A stretch of 64,000 bases of DNA from Bryobacterales bacterium KBS 96 (GTDB lineage Bacteria > Acidobacteriota > Terriglobia > Bryobacterales > Bryobacteraceae): NCBI GenBank assembly GCA_000381625.1, contig KB906767.1, positions 4,393,357 through 4,457,356 of the forward strand, in the 5' to 3' direction. The stretch's first letter is position 1. Every line of letters starts with the position of its first letter. The notes under the pieces are model-generated. The model was not told where the DNA came from. It did not search any database and saw only the letters and a list, made by a program, of their open reading frames with translations. A program made the translations under genes and the position numbers. This document shows, piece after piece, positions 17,400 through 26,746 of this stretch.

Positions 17400-18740
17400 A
17401 TGGAGCACATTTACAACTGGGAGTGGATAGAGACTCAGGTTGCGCGGACTATTGACGTTTGGAGCAGCAATTTGTCTCAATGGCCGCATGGCGGTCGGCG
17501 ATACAGCCCCAAGGAACAGCAGAAGCGCGAGGAGGCGTACGACAAAGAGTTTCGAACTGTTGAGCGGGAGATGAGACGTGCCCCTCGGGCCAGAGCGGAA
17601 CGTATCGAGGCGCAGAATCGACTCGTGGCATCGTTCGCGCGGTTCTCGGCCGCCGCGCTAGACCTTGAAGAAGAAGCAATTGGGGTGCTCACGGACGAGT
17701 TTCTGCCAGTGGGTACTAACCTGGCAAAATGGGCGCGACGCTTCGATCCGACCCTGGGTATGGCCGATATCATTCAGGCGTGCCGAAATGCCTGGACTGC
17801 CTGCGGATTGCAACCGTTGTTCGGGGCGCCCGTGGGAATTACGCCGTCGATCCTGGCGTATAGCCTCCTATATCCATATAGCGACAACTACCTCGATCAT
17901 GAAGAAGTATCCGCTGAGGCGAAACTCTGTTTCAGTGCGCGCTTCCGTCGCCTGTTGCTGGGTGAAGATCTTTCTACAACAAGTCACCGTGAGGCGGCGC
18001 TGCGGACATTGATCGAGTTGATAGAAGTCCAATATCCCCGGGCGCGCTACCCGCACGTCTTCGATTGCCTGCTGGCGATCCATCAAGCGCAGGAACAGAG
18101 CATTCAACTGCAACTAACAAGCCAGAGCCATTGCGACGATACCGACCTGTTGCGAGTGAGTTGTGCGAAAGGCGGTAGTTCCGTATTAGCTGACGCTTGC
18201 CTGATTTTTGGCTGCCTTGCTGAAGAAGAAAGTCGATTTGCGTTCGAGTGGGGTGTCCTTCTTCAATTGGGAGACGATTTGCAGGACATACGCGAGGACA
18301 TGCGGTGCGGTTCAGCCACACTGTTTTCGCGAGCAGCCGCATCCGGTAAGCCGCTGGACGATCTTGCGATTCAACTCTTGAATTTCGGCAAAGCGGTAGG
18401 AAGCCGGATGGACCATTTGCCCAATGGCTCCGCGATCCTGAAGGAGCTGTTGAAGACAAGTTGGCAATCGCTCATTATTAGGGCCGTGGCTGACTCGCAC
18501 GACTTTTTTTCGGCAGCGTTCCTAGAAGAAGCGGAGCGCTTTTCGCCGTTTCGTTTTGAATTTCTCCGAGTACGGCAGGATCGATTGGCTCGCCGAAACG
18601 GTTTATATGCAACGCTCTTCGAAACGTTTCTGGAGACACGTGAGGACGATGACGACGGGATGCAATTGCCGCCTTATAAAATACAGGAGTTCTCTAGGGC
18701 TGCCGCCGAGCCTGCCGCTGTTGTCGATATTATTAAGTAA
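17400..18740 (+). CDS. Class I isoprenoid-biosynthesis-fold enzyme (divergent prenyl/terpene synthase-like)
   Basis: 446 aa, all-helical. Two aspartate-rich motifs occur at the right spacing: DNYLD (about 162-166) where prenyl synthases and terpene cyclases have DDxxD, and GDDLQDIRED (about 291-300) matching the second motif of polyprenyl synthases. KGGSSV (about 257-262) falls where the diphosphate-binding Lys loop lies. The N-terminal 100 residues (Trp- and Arg-rich) and the last 60 are outside the normal fold; typical prenyl synthases are about 320 aa. The changed first motif suggests a cyclase or other activity, or a non-standard substrate. No other terpene gene is nearby. Putative operon partner of the propeller protein and glycosyltransferase. 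Confidence 0.65.
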   Translation: MEHIYNWEWIETQVARTIDVWSSNLSQWPHGGRRYSPKEQQKREEAYDKEFRTVEREMRRAPRARAERIEAQNRLVASFARFSAAALDLEEEAIGVLTDEFLPVGTNLAKWARRFDPTLGMADIIQACRNAWTACGLQPLFGAPVGITPSILAYSLLYPYSDNYLDHEEVSAEAKLCFSARFRRLLLGEDLSTTSHREAALRTLIELIEVQYPRARYPHVFDCLLAIHQAQEQSIQLQLTSQSHCDDTDLLRVSCAKGGSSVLADACLIFGCLAEEESRFAFEWGVLLQLGDDLQDIREDMRCGSATLFSRAAASGKPLDDLAIQLLNFGKAVGSRMDHLPNGSAILKELLKTSWQSLIIRAVADSHDFFSAAFLEEAERFSPFRFEFLRVRQDRLARRNGLYATLFETFLETREDDDDGMQLPPYKIQEFSRAAAEPAAVVDIIK

Positions 18741-18934
18741 CTCCCTGCCGATAGAGGACTTGGCGTAAAAAGGCACGAACAAAACCGCGGCCGCTTGGTG
18801 CGTAGGGGCAGATGGACATTCAAGGGTTACGTTCCGGTGGCGTCCCACCGATGTAAAATCCCTTCGAAGAGGAAACGGGCTTTGTGGCCGTTACATCTGA
18901 GAGTTCAGGACGCGCAGGCGAGGGGAGGGAATTG

Positions 18935-19750
18935 ATGGCGAATTTAGTTGCACAGACGATGCGTGGGGCTCTCCTTTTCTTAGCGGTCGTCTCCGCTTAT
19001 GGACAGACTCGAAGCGATTCGACAGACATAAACGTACTGCTAAGAGAAGCCAACGCTTCGTTGAAGCAAAATCGGCTTCACGAAGCCGCGGAGATGTTTC
19101 AAAAAGCAATAGATCTTAATCCCTCCTCGGCCAAAGCGCACGAAGGCCTCGGAGTGGCTTTGTCCAGAGAGATTATGGCGGATACCGTCAGACCCTCTAA
19201 TGACGTTGATACCGCCGAACGCGCTGAAAATCACCTAAAGCAGGCAAGCGATCTCTCGCCGTCGGAGCCTGGGCCGCTCATTGAGCTCTCCAAGCTCGAG
19301 GCGACTCTTGCCGAACGTGCGATGGATGCAAATGAACGGTCCGATCGATATAAGAATGCACAGGATTTATTGAGGCGTGTCGTGGATCTCCAGCCGGGTG
19401 ATGCGGCCCTCTATCTTCACCTCGCCAATCTCGAGCGGGATGAATTCGGCCCTGCCATTCAGCGGGCCAGGGCGCGCTTCGGCAAGAATGTTGGCCCCAT
19501 TCCCGATTCCGACCTTCGTCATACGCTTCGGAATCAATATGGAGGCCTCATTCGAGACGCCATTGCGAATGCCAAGAGGGCGTCGGAGCTGAATGGCAAA
19601 TCTTCCAGGCCGTTGCTTCTTCTATCGAATATTCTGCGAGAACGCGCTCTGATTCGCGATACGCCAGAGCAATATGCCGCCGACATGCACTCCGCCGATC
19701 AGTGGAAATTGCAATTCCTGGCTGTCGGTGGCCATCTGGACCAGCAATAG
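18935..19750 (+). CDS. Exported TPR-repeat protein
   Basis: About 271 aa from ATG 18935, chosen because AGGGGAGGGA (18921-18930) lies 4 nt upstream; a frame opening at 18884 is less likely. A signal peptide covers about 1-23 (ends YGQT). Several tetratricopeptide units follow: VLLREANASLKQNRLHEAAEMF, AIDLNPSSAKAHEGLG, LKQASDLSPSEPGPLIEL, LLRRVVDLQPGDAALYLHLA. Such proteins act as periplasmic scaffolds. Ends 12 nt before the end of the convergent regulator gene at 19762, whose own product is also TPR-rich. Confidence 0.7.
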   Translation: MANLVAQTMRGALLFLAVVSAYGQTRSDSTDINVLLREANASLKQNRLHEAAEMFQKAIDLNPSSAKAHEGLGVALSREIMADTVRPSNDVDTAERAENHLKQASDLSPSEPGPLIELSKLEATLAERAMDANERSDRYKNAQDLLRRVVDLQPGDAALYLHLANLERDEFGPAIQRARARFGKNVGPIPDSDLRHTLRNQYGGLIRDAIANAKRASELNGKSSRPLLLLSNILRERALIRDTPEQYAADMHSADQWKLQFLAVGGHLDQQ

Positions 19751-19761
19751 CCTGCCGTTGA

Positions 19762-21150
19762 TCACAACTTGCATATCGCTGAATCTGCCTGGATCAACCC
19801 TAGCAATTTCAGCACGTGCCCAAATCGTGCCTGTGACCGGATGGGATGGAACCGGGGCTCCGCGTGCAGCCATGTTAGCCACACATCGCGATGTTTGCAG
19901 GCGTTCTCGATTTCATCCAAGGCACGGTCGTGCGCGCCTAACCCGGTCCATATCATGCTTGTCCAGTAGGACGAGACATAACGCCCCTTCGAGGTCTCCT
20001 CGAGTACCCGCAGAATGTCCACTGCTTCATCCGACATCCCGCCGACTGCGTATGCATGCGCAAGAGCGGCTGCCATGACGGGGTTGTTTCCGGAGCAGGT
20101 GCGCGCGTTCTCAAATTCGGTGATCGCTTCTTCCATCATTCCCAATCGCTCATAGGCAAGACCGAGCGTGTACTGGGCAGGTGCGAACGCCGGCTCAATT
20201 CCGAGCACTTTCCAACATTGCTCGATAGCGGAAGGGAAGTCTTGAGCCATGCAAAAAATCCAGCCGGCTTCCGTGCTGATCGTGAGCGAAAGCGGATTCA
20301 ATTCCTGGGCGCGGCGTATTTGCCTTATCGCGTCGGTTGTTCTCCCCATTCTCGAAAGGAGCATAGCGTATCGATGATGGGCGTCCGCATAGTTTGGGTT
20401 CAACTCCAGCGCCCGCCGATACCCCATTTCGGCAGCGGCCCAGTCCCACTCGAACGAAGCTTTAACAAGGGCAAACGTTGTGTGCGCTTCCGGCAACGCG
20501 GTATCCATCTGGAGAGCCTTCATGGCCAGGGCTTTCGCTTTCGATCCCGCTTCAACCGGAGGAAGCATCCCGAAGAACGCAAACGATGTGTAGGCATCGG
20601 CTAGCCCGGCGTAGGCGGGCGCGTAGTATGCATCCTGCACAATGGCCGATTCGAAATGCGCGACACTCTTGCGAAGATCGTCTTCGCTCATCTTTTCGTA
20701 AAAGTGCCGGCCCTTTAGATAATCCTCATACGTTCCGAACGTCGTCGGGGTGACGGTATTTGCAGCGGCGGGCAAACTGAAGGTTATGTCGGATACTTCT
20801 TCCACATGTGCAACAAAGCGGTATCCGAGCCCAGGCCGCGTTTCTATAAAACGGCAGTGGCGAGATGAATCGCCTAAGGCTTCACGAAGACTGTTGACCG
20901 CTGTATTCAAGCTCCGCTCGAAGTTGACGTGCAGATATGGCCACAGTCGCTGAACAAGCTCTTCGCGCGTTACCACGTCGCCTGCACGTTCAAGCAGCAG
21001 TTCGAGTATCCGGAACGGCTTCTCCTGGAGTCTGATTCGGATGCCGCGATTACGCAATTCCCGGTTCCGCAGATCTACTTCAAACGTCCCGAAGCGCAGC
21101 TTCCATGGCCCGTACACGCGGCCCAGCGAGTTGTTACCCGGTGCGCTCAT
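19762..21150 (-). CDS. Winged-helix (CadC/OmpR-type) transcriptional regulator with C-terminal TPR array
   Basis: About 462 aa if started at the ATG at 21150 (MSAPGNNS), which directly precedes the DNA-binding domain; an open frame extends back to 21429 but would overlap the divergent exported-protein gene and has no family similarity. Residues about 10-110 form a trans_reg_C winged helix: RFGTFEVDLRNRELR, LLERAGDVVTREEL, LNTAVNSLREALGD, FIETRPGLGYRFV. From residue 150 to the end there are about six TPR units (AIVQDAYYAPAYAGLADAY, ALELNPNYADAHHRYA, AQELNPLSLTISTEAGW). No membrane helix separates the two, so unlike CadC it is probably cytoplasmic and senses a protein or small ligand through the TPRs. 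No phospho-acceptor receiver domain is present. Confidence 0.8.
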   Translation of the reverse strand: MSAPGNNSLGRVYGPWKLRFGTFEVDLRNRELRNRGIRIRLQEKPFRILELLLERAGDVVTREELVQRLWPYLHVNFERSLNTAVNSLREALGDSSRHCRFIETRPGLGYRFVAHVEEVSDITFSLPAAANTVTPTTFGTYEDYLKGRHFYEKMSEDDLRKSVAHFESAIVQDAYYAPAYAGLADAYTSFAFFGMLPPVEAGSKAKALAMKALQMDTALPEAHTTFALVKASFEWDWAAAEMGYRRALELNPNYADAHHRYAMLLSRMGRTTDAIRQIRRAQELNPLSLTISTEAGWIFCMAQDFPSAIEQCWKVLGIEPAFAPAQYTLGLAYERLGMMEEAITEFENARTCSGNNPVMAAALAHAYAVGGMSDEAVDILRVLEETSKGRYVSSYWTSMIWTGLGAHDRALDEIENACKHRDVWLTWLHAEPRFHPIRSQARFGHVLKLLGLIQADSAICKL

Positions 21151-21352
21151 GATACGGGATAAGGCAGATGGGTCGATGTATCCATGCTCATCGCTGCAAT
21201 TAACTTCCCTTCCCAACTCTCTTTTGAAACAACATCTTGGCAATTGATAATTTCCTGATCTCCTCTTGACGGGTCTGTACCGCGTCGCTTTCGTCTGACA
21301 CCTTGTACGAATTCCGAACCTACGTGGTTCCCAGAAGAACAGGAGAAATACC

Positions 21353-21766
21353 ATGAATTGGAGTCTGACCCGTTTAATTACCGCTTCCGCATTTGTGGCC
21401 GCGCTCGGCTTAGGCGCGGCGCAAGCCAACGCGCAGAAAGCAACGTTCTATCTTCCGTTCGAGGCCCATTGGGGGCGTGCCGTTCTACACGCCGGCAAGT
21501 ACACGCTCACCACGCCGGAGTCGGCATCCGACAGCCGCATCTTCTTTCTGCAAAGCGCTTCCGGATCCCAGATGGCGCTTCCAATAATTGTCGGCAACGG
21601 AGTGGTTTCGAAGCGCAGCTATCTGAAGCTGGTGAATGTGGGCGGGACGTTTTACGTTCAGGAGTATGTTTCGGCGCCAACAGGGATAGCGCTCAAATTC
21701 GCTACACCCAAGGCGAGCCACCGCGATCTGAGTGCTCAAGCCCGTGTGTTGGTGACTTCAGATTGA
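21353..21766 (+). CDS. Exported small protein, paralogue of the gene at 8.2 kb
   Basis: 137 aa; AGGAGAAAT a few nt before the ATG. Signal peptide about 1-27 (ending ANAQ). The mature part shows YLPFEAHWGRAVLHAGKYTL, then FYVQEYV and a beta-rich end. The motif P-F-x5-8-H-A-G-x-Y-T is shared with 8205-8651. It diverges from the winged-helix/TPR regulator, with about 200 nt between, so it could be a target of that regulator. Function unknown. Confidence 0.65.
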   Translation: MNWSLTRLITASAFVAALGLGAAQANAQKATFYLPFEAHWGRAVLHAGKYTLTTPESASDSRIFFLQSASGSQMALPIIVGNGVVSKRSYLKLVNVGGTFYVQEYVSAPTGIALKFATPKASHRDLSAQARVLVTSD

Positions 21767-22175
21767 CTTTCTCTCGTCTTCGCGGGCTGAGCGGCTGTCC
21801 TGTCAAAATTGAATGAGATATTGCCCAGCCATTAAAGCTAAATCTGTGCTCGAAATGGGCGCGTCGGCGCGTGAAAGGCTCGCCGGCTTTCGGGCCGGAA
21901 AACATCACTTCCGCGCGGGAGGCTACCGCAGGCCGCCGGATGCGAGGAGAGTTTCACCAGTTTGGGGACGAATCTGGGGCTTATCCAAACATCACAAGGC
22001 GCTCGTAACATCCAGTTTGGATTGAAATATAGTTTCTAACAAGCAGGATACACGCACGCAGAGGTGGCGGGAAAAAGGCTTCCGACGCGGCGTATAAACT
22101 TGGCAACAGGGATCTGAAGACCTTGCTTGCCCACCTCAGCAGTTTGATTGGTTTGTTCAAAGAACCGAGGATGCG
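21767..22175. other. Intergenic region, no feature recognised
   Basis: About 400 nt before the PQQ dehydrogenase. Short frames lack conserved motifs. It must contain the promoter of the dehydrogenase, but I cannot pick a convincing -35/-10 pair. Confidence 0.4.
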
Positions 22176-23771
22176 GTGAAGACCGTCCTCCTGTTGTCAC
22201 TTGCCCTGATGATGTGCCGGACCTACGGCGCCGACATCACGTTTGAGAATCTGATACACGCGCAGAACAATCCGGCCGAGTGGCTGACGTATTGGGGCGA
22301 TTATCACGCCACGCGGTTCCGTAATTTAAAACAGATTAACGACGGGAATGTCGGCAAGCTACGTTTGGAATGGATGTTTCAGACGAACGCTCCCGGCGCA
22401 TTCGAAACGGTTCCTTTGGTCGCCGATGGTGTCATGTATTTCACCACTCCGGACGCTACTGTTGACGCCATCGATGCGCGTTCCGGACGGCAATTGTGGC
22501 GTTATCAATACCATATCCCCAAGGCGGCGAAATATTGCTGCGGGATGCTGAACCGCGGCTTGGCAATGCTTGGTGATCGCCTCTACTACTTCACGCCGGA
22601 TGCACGCTTGCTAGCCATCGATAGACGGAATGGTCTGTTGCTGTGGAACACAGAAGTGGCCTCGTCCGCCGGAGGCTCCTATGGCGGGACCGAGGCTCCT
22701 CTAGTTGTGAAAGATAAGGTGATTCTCGGCCCTGTCGCCGGCGATTATGGTATCCGCGGCTCGATTGAGGCATTCGACGCGAACACCGGCAAACGAGTCT
22801 GGCGTTTCCGCACGATACCTATGCCCGGCGAACCAGGTAATGAAACTTGGAGCGGCGACTCCTGGAAGCACGGCGGCGGCTCAACGTGGATGACCGGAAC
22901 TTACGATGCCGAATCGAACACGATTTTTTGGGGCATTGGGAATCCGGCGCCGGATCTTGTCGGTTCGGTTCGTCTTGGCGACAATCTCTACACCGACTCG
23001 GTGGTAGCGCTCGACGCGGATACGGGCAAGATGAAGTGGTATTTCCAATTCACTCCCCACGACACCTACGACTACGACGCCACCGAAACGCCGATGCTGC
23101 TGGACCTTCCCTGGCAGGGGAAGAGCCGGAAACTGCTCGTACAGGCCAACCGCAACGGGTTCTTCTATGTTCTGGACCGGGAAACAGGCGAGTTTTTGTC
23201 GGCGAAGGCGTTTGTGAAGACGACTTGGGCAACTGGAATCGATAGCAAAGGGAGGCCAATTCGAGTCGCGAATCTTGAGCCAACAGAGAAAGGCACGGTC
23301 ATTTGCCCGCAGTGTTCAGGCGCAACCAACTGGATGGCTCCATCCTATAGTCCATTAACGCGGCTCTTCTATGTCAACGTGCGCGAAGGGTGCGATATTT
23401 TCTTTTCAAAACCGCCGGTCTACAAAGAAGGAACCAGCTATTGGGCCACGAGCGTTCAAGCGGAACCGCAGGAACGTCAAACAGGCCGGGTGACGGCGAT
23501 TGATCCGCTGACCGGAGAAATGAAGTGGAAATTTCCGTTGTATTCGTCTCCTTGGGCCGGCACGCTGGCCACCGCGGGGAACCTGGTGTTCGCCGGGGAT
23601 GAGGATGGCTACCTGATGGCGCTGCAGGCCGACACCGGCAAACTGCTGTGGAGGGTGAACACGGGCAGCCGCCTGGTGACTTCGCCGATCACCTACGAAC
23701 TGGACGGCAAGCAGTATGTGACGATGCCGTCGGGAGGCGCTGTCTTGACGTTTGCGCTGCCAGTTGAATAA
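22176..23771 (+). CDS. PQQ-dependent alcohol/sugar dehydrogenase (quinoprotein propeller)
   Basis: 531 aa from GTG 22176 with a signal peptide (1-18, ends TYGA). The eight-bladed quinoprotein fold is visible through repeated W motifs (DAIDARSGRQLWRYQ, AIDRRNGLLLWNTE, AFDANTGKRVWRFR, ALDADTGKMKWYFQ, AIDPLTGEMKWKF, ALQADTGKLLWRVNTGS). Adjacent cysteines at about 121-122 (KYCCGMLNRG) match the disulfide ring that stacks on PQQ in methanol/ethanol dehydrogenases, and WATGIDSKGRPI is family typical. No cytochrome c domain is fused, so electrons must pass to a separate carrier. The enzyme oxidises alcohols or sugars in the periplasm. PQQ synthesis genes are not in the window. Confidence 0.85.
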   Translation: MKTVLLLSLALMMCRTYGADITFENLIHAQNNPAEWLTYWGDYHATRFRNLKQINDGNVGKLRLEWMFQTNAPGAFETVPLVADGVMYFTTPDATVDAIDARSGRQLWRYQYHIPKAAKYCCGMLNRGLAMLGDRLYYFTPDARLLAIDRRNGLLLWNTEVASSAGGSYGGTEAPLVVKDKVILGPVAGDYGIRGSIEAFDANTGKRVWRFRTIPMPGEPGNETWSGDSWKHGGGSTWMTGTYDAESNTIFWGIGNPAPDLVGSVRLGDNLYTDSVVALDADTGKMKWYFQFTPHDTYDYDATETPMLLDLPWQGKSRKLLVQANRNGFFYVLDRETGEFLSAKAFVKTTWATGIDSKGRPIRVANLEPTEKGTVICPQCSGATNWMAPSYSPLTRLFYVNVREGCDIFFSKPPVYKEGTSYWATSVQAEPQERQTGRVTAIDPLTGEMKWKFPLYSSPWAGTLATAGNLVFAGDEDGYLMALQADTGKLLWRVNTGSRLVTSPITYELDGKQYVTMPSGGAVLTFALPVE

Positions 23772-23867
23772 ATTCCACCGATGGGAATTAGAAGATAGCC
23801 GGCTGAAACTATCGTCATGACTCACAAAGGATATCGAAGCCTTTCTCCGCGAAACATTCTACGCAAA

Positions 23868-25172
23868 TCACGTCCCTCGCGGCCGCTTTACGGACGAAGC
23901 CTGCTTTGGCGTCCAGGCTCGAACCTTTCCGGTTCCACGATTCAGCCATATGTCGATGCGCGGCGCATCCCATGCGTAGGGCTTCTGAATTACATCGAGG
24001 TCGCCATCCCCGTCGACGTCGGCCAGTTTACCGTCGTGCCAGCCTTCGTGTTCGTCCAGCAGGGACGTGGTGAAGCCTCCCTTGCCGTCGCCGTAAAGAA
24101 TCCAGGCTGTCGCGTCGGGATTGTCTAACTTCTGCGGGCCACCATTCCATTTGCCTTGCTCCGCCGCCAGAATATCGAGATGGCCGTCGCCATTGACATC
24201 GCCCAATTCCAGGGTGTGCCCGTGAATCATGTCGCGATCCAAAAGCTTTCTTCCCTTCCAATCGAGTGAATTCATCGGATCGCCCTGGCATTCATAGATC
24301 ATCAGGGAGCCCGATCCATCGCCTGGCGCGATCACAATTTGTGGGTACTTCGATGGCTTGAACCGTCCCGCTCTGATGCGTCCACCGATTACCCCAACAC
24401 GAATTGGCCGGAACCGATTGCCGCCTTCATGGTGGAACCAGTAATTTCCCGCCAATAGGTCTACTTTCCCGTCACCGTCAATGTCATAAGCGTCCATGCC
24501 CTCCGCGTACAATGCTGCTCCGTTCTTACCTTCACCAGCGTTGCCGTTAAAGATTTCGACGTAGGGCCACGGTTCTGTGTGGCGCGGCTCGCTCGGAATA
24601 TCCGCGAGGTAAATTGCCTTAGCCTGCTGGTTCCAGAAAATTAGTTGCGGCTTTCCAGTTCCTTTGATATCCGCGAACACCTGGTCGTGATGCTGCTTCG
24701 CCCCGCTGCTTTTGATGACGTGCCGTTTCCAGGGAACATTCGGATCGTAGTTCGGGTAAGGATTTTCCCACCACCAAAGTCTATTGCCTTGCCAGTCGTT
24801 CCCAAATACGATATCCAAGTCTCCATCTCCATCGATATCGTAAGCAGCGCCGCCCGCTTCGATTGTGAGGAACTCGGGTTCAATCGGATAGCGAAGCCAG
24901 CCCGTTGGAACGCGTCGATACCAAACGAGCGCCGGGCCGGTCACTCGAAAGCTCATCACGAAATCCGTAGCCGGCGAATCGGGATCCAGATGAGCAGCCA
25001 GTATGCCGGTCTGCTCAGGAGACGCGCCAGGCTCCGGCAGGTCATGAGTGCGGCTGGACAGCCGGGTCCATCCTGATTTATCGCCTTCACGAGGCGACAA
25101 GCCTGTCAAGATTGATATCGCGCAGATCGGAACTGTGATCCATAAAACTCGGGATAAGCGAGGCCAATTCAT
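23868..25172 (-). CDS. Exported FG-GAP/VCBS repeat protein
   Basis: 434 aa. An N-terminal hydrophobic stretch (about 8-25) serves as signal peptide or anchor. Calcium-type loops with D-x-D-x-D-G recur: YDIDGDGDLDIVFGND (about 115), YDIDGDGKVDLLAGNYWFHH (about 235), DVNGDGHLDILAAEQG (about 330), DVDGDGDLDVIQKPY (about 395). This is an integrin-alpha-like propeller, often found with carbohydrate enzymes in soil bacteria. No catalytic domain is seen. It is transcribed opposite to both neighbours and converges with the PQQ dehydrogenase. Confidence 0.75.
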   Translation of the reverse strand: MNWPRLSRVLWITVPICAISILTGLSPREGDKSGWTRLSSRTHDLPEPGASPEQTGILAAHLDPDSPATDFVMSFRVTGPALVWYRRVPTGWLRYPIEPEFLTIEAGGAAYDIDGDGDLDIVFGNDWQGNRLWWWENPYPNYDPNVPWKRHVIKSSGAKQHHDQVFADIKGTGKPQLIFWNQQAKAIYLADIPSEPRHTEPWPYVEIFNGNAGEGKNGAALYAEGMDAYDIDGDGKVDLLAGNYWFHHEGGNRFRPIRVGVIGGRIRAGRFKPSKYPQIVIAPGDGSGSLMIYECQGDPMNSLDWKGRKLLDRDMIHGHTLELGDVNGDGHLDILAAEQGKWNGGPQKLDNPDATAWILYGDGKGGFTTSLLDEHEGWHDGKLADVDGDGDLDVIQKPYAWDAPRIDIWLNRGTGKVRAWTPKQASSVKRPRGT

Positions 25173-25280
25173 AACAGGCTCAAATGAAAGGGACCATCAT
25201 GTCATAGGCCGATCGGAGCCCGAACGAGCTTCGTTTTTCGTGAAACGTGCCGGCGATACGTAGAGAATGGAGAGAATCCC

Positions 25281-26321
25281 ATGAGACGCTATTTGATCCT
25301 GCTTGCGCTGCCGGTCGTTACTCTCGCGGCGAGCAGATACACCGCCGAGAAGACGACGGACCACGGAGTCGCGGTTGTTCATTTGAGGGATACCGCGCTC
25401 GGCGTTGACGTCTCAATCGTGCCAACCGTCGGCAATCGTGCTTACGAGCTGAAGGTGCATGGAAAGAATCTCCTCTACTTTCCATCGCCGGATCTGGCGG
25501 CCTTTAAGAACAGTCGAAGACCGGGGCTCAACGGCATTCCATTTTTGGCGCCTTGGGCGAATCGTATCTCCGGCGGAGGGTTTTGGGCCGATGGCAAAAG
25601 ATATCTGTTCAACTCGGACCTCGGCAGTGTGCACGTAGGCTCTGACGGCATTGCCATACACGGAATGTTGACCTCGTCGCCGCTTTGGGAAGTGACGGAG
25701 GTGAAAGCCGATAGGAAATCCGCGCATGTTACCAGCCGGCTACCGTTTTGGAAATATCCGGAACTGATCGCGAACTGGCCGTTTGCGCACGAATACGAAA
25801 TGACTTACACCCTTGCGGATGGCGGCCTTCAGGTGAGCACGACAGTGAAAAACCTGAGTGCTGAGGCGATGCCGATTGTGCTTGGATTTCATCCGTACTT
25901 CAACATTCCCTATGTGCCACGCGCCGAATGGACGGCCCATATAGCGGCGCGCAAACACATCGAGACGGATGCCCGACTGGTCGCAACCGGGGAATTTACC
26001 GCGAATGACCTGCCGGAACAGGTCTCTCTCAAGAATCACACCTTCGATGATGGATTCACCGATCTTGTGCGGGCCAAAGACGGCCACGCAACGTTTTCGG
26101 TCCAAGCCGGAGCTAAAAAGATTCAGGTGATCTACGGACCTAAATACCAGGTTGCTGTGGTTTATGCGCCTCCCGGCCAGAATTACATTTGTTTCGAGCC
26201 CATGACAGCTATTACTAATGGCGTCAATCTTGCGCACGACGGTAAATATTCCGAGTTGGAGACGGTGGCTCCTGGAGCGGCGTGGCAAGAAAGCTTCTGG
26301 GTTCGCTTCAGCGGATTTTGA
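25281..26321 (+). CDS. Aldose 1-epimerase (mutarotase), exported
   Basis: 346 aa with GGAGAGAATCCC before the ATG and a short signal peptide (1-17). Galactose-mutarotase fold: NGIPFLAPWANRI, catalytic His in HGML (near 127), HPYFNIP (near 204), and the base Glu in FEPMTAITNGVN (near 308). It interconverts alpha and beta anomers of aldoses. An exported mutarotase next to PQQ-dehydrogenase and propeller genes fits periplasmic sugar oxidation, since such dehydrogenases are anomer selective. All key residues are present. Confidence 0.85.
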   Translation: MRRYLILLALPVVTLAASRYTAEKTTDHGVAVVHLRDTALGVDVSIVPTVGNRAYELKVHGKNLLYFPSPDLAAFKNSRRPGLNGIPFLAPWANRISGGGFWADGKRYLFNSDLGSVHVGSDGIAIHGMLTSSPLWEVTEVKADRKSAHVTSRLPFWKYPELIANWPFAHEYEMTYTLADGGLQVSTTVKNLSAEAMPIVLGFHPYFNIPYVPRAEWTAHIAARKHIETDARLVATGEFTANDLPEQVSLKNHTFDDGFTDLVRAKDGHATFSVQAGAKKIQVIYGPKYQVAVVYAPPGQNYICFEPMTAITNGVNLAHDGKYSELETVAPGAAWQESFWVRFSGF

Positions 26322-26746
26322 GCAACGCCCGATTGTCGGGATAGCAAAGGGTCGGCCCGAGATCGGAAGGGACTACAGGCATCGGCTCGATCTGGGCCCG
26401 CCTCCGCTTCACCAGCCGTCCCCATGGTGAGACAGGCGGCGGTGCTGTCAACCGGGTAAGCGGCATCTTCGAGTGCCCAATCCTGGGGATTCGCTAACCA
26501 AAATCGAGAAAAGTGTATACCATGTGCCCGGTACGAAATGTATGGGATGTTCCGGTATTGACACGTTAGCTAGTGCTTATCGCTCGGAGATCTGCTCTAC
26601 CAAGCGCCTGCGCACGAGATGCTGTCGCCGGTTTTCATTGCCATCGGTGACCCATTTTCATCAACTTTGGTGGCCCGCAGGGTCATGGGCAGCTTTAGTC
26701 TTGACTTCGCATACAGTCGTAGTAGACTAACAAGCGGATATAGTAA
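26322..26746. other. Intergenic region upstream of blaI-like gene
   Basis: No gene recognised. The last 50 nt hold a promoter/operator candidate for the BlaI-like repressor; the rest shows nothing I can name. Confidence 0.4.
26701..26728 (+). promoter_or_regulatory. Candidate promoter and BlaI-type operator
   Basis: TTGACT (26701-26706), 16-nt spacer, TAGACT (26723-26728) read as a sigma70-like promoter for the repressor gene starting at 26747. A dyad AGTC-GTAGTA-GACT (26715-26728) overlaps the -10 element, as expected for autorepression by a dimeric winged helix. The dyad is short, so this is tentative. Confidence 0.4.
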
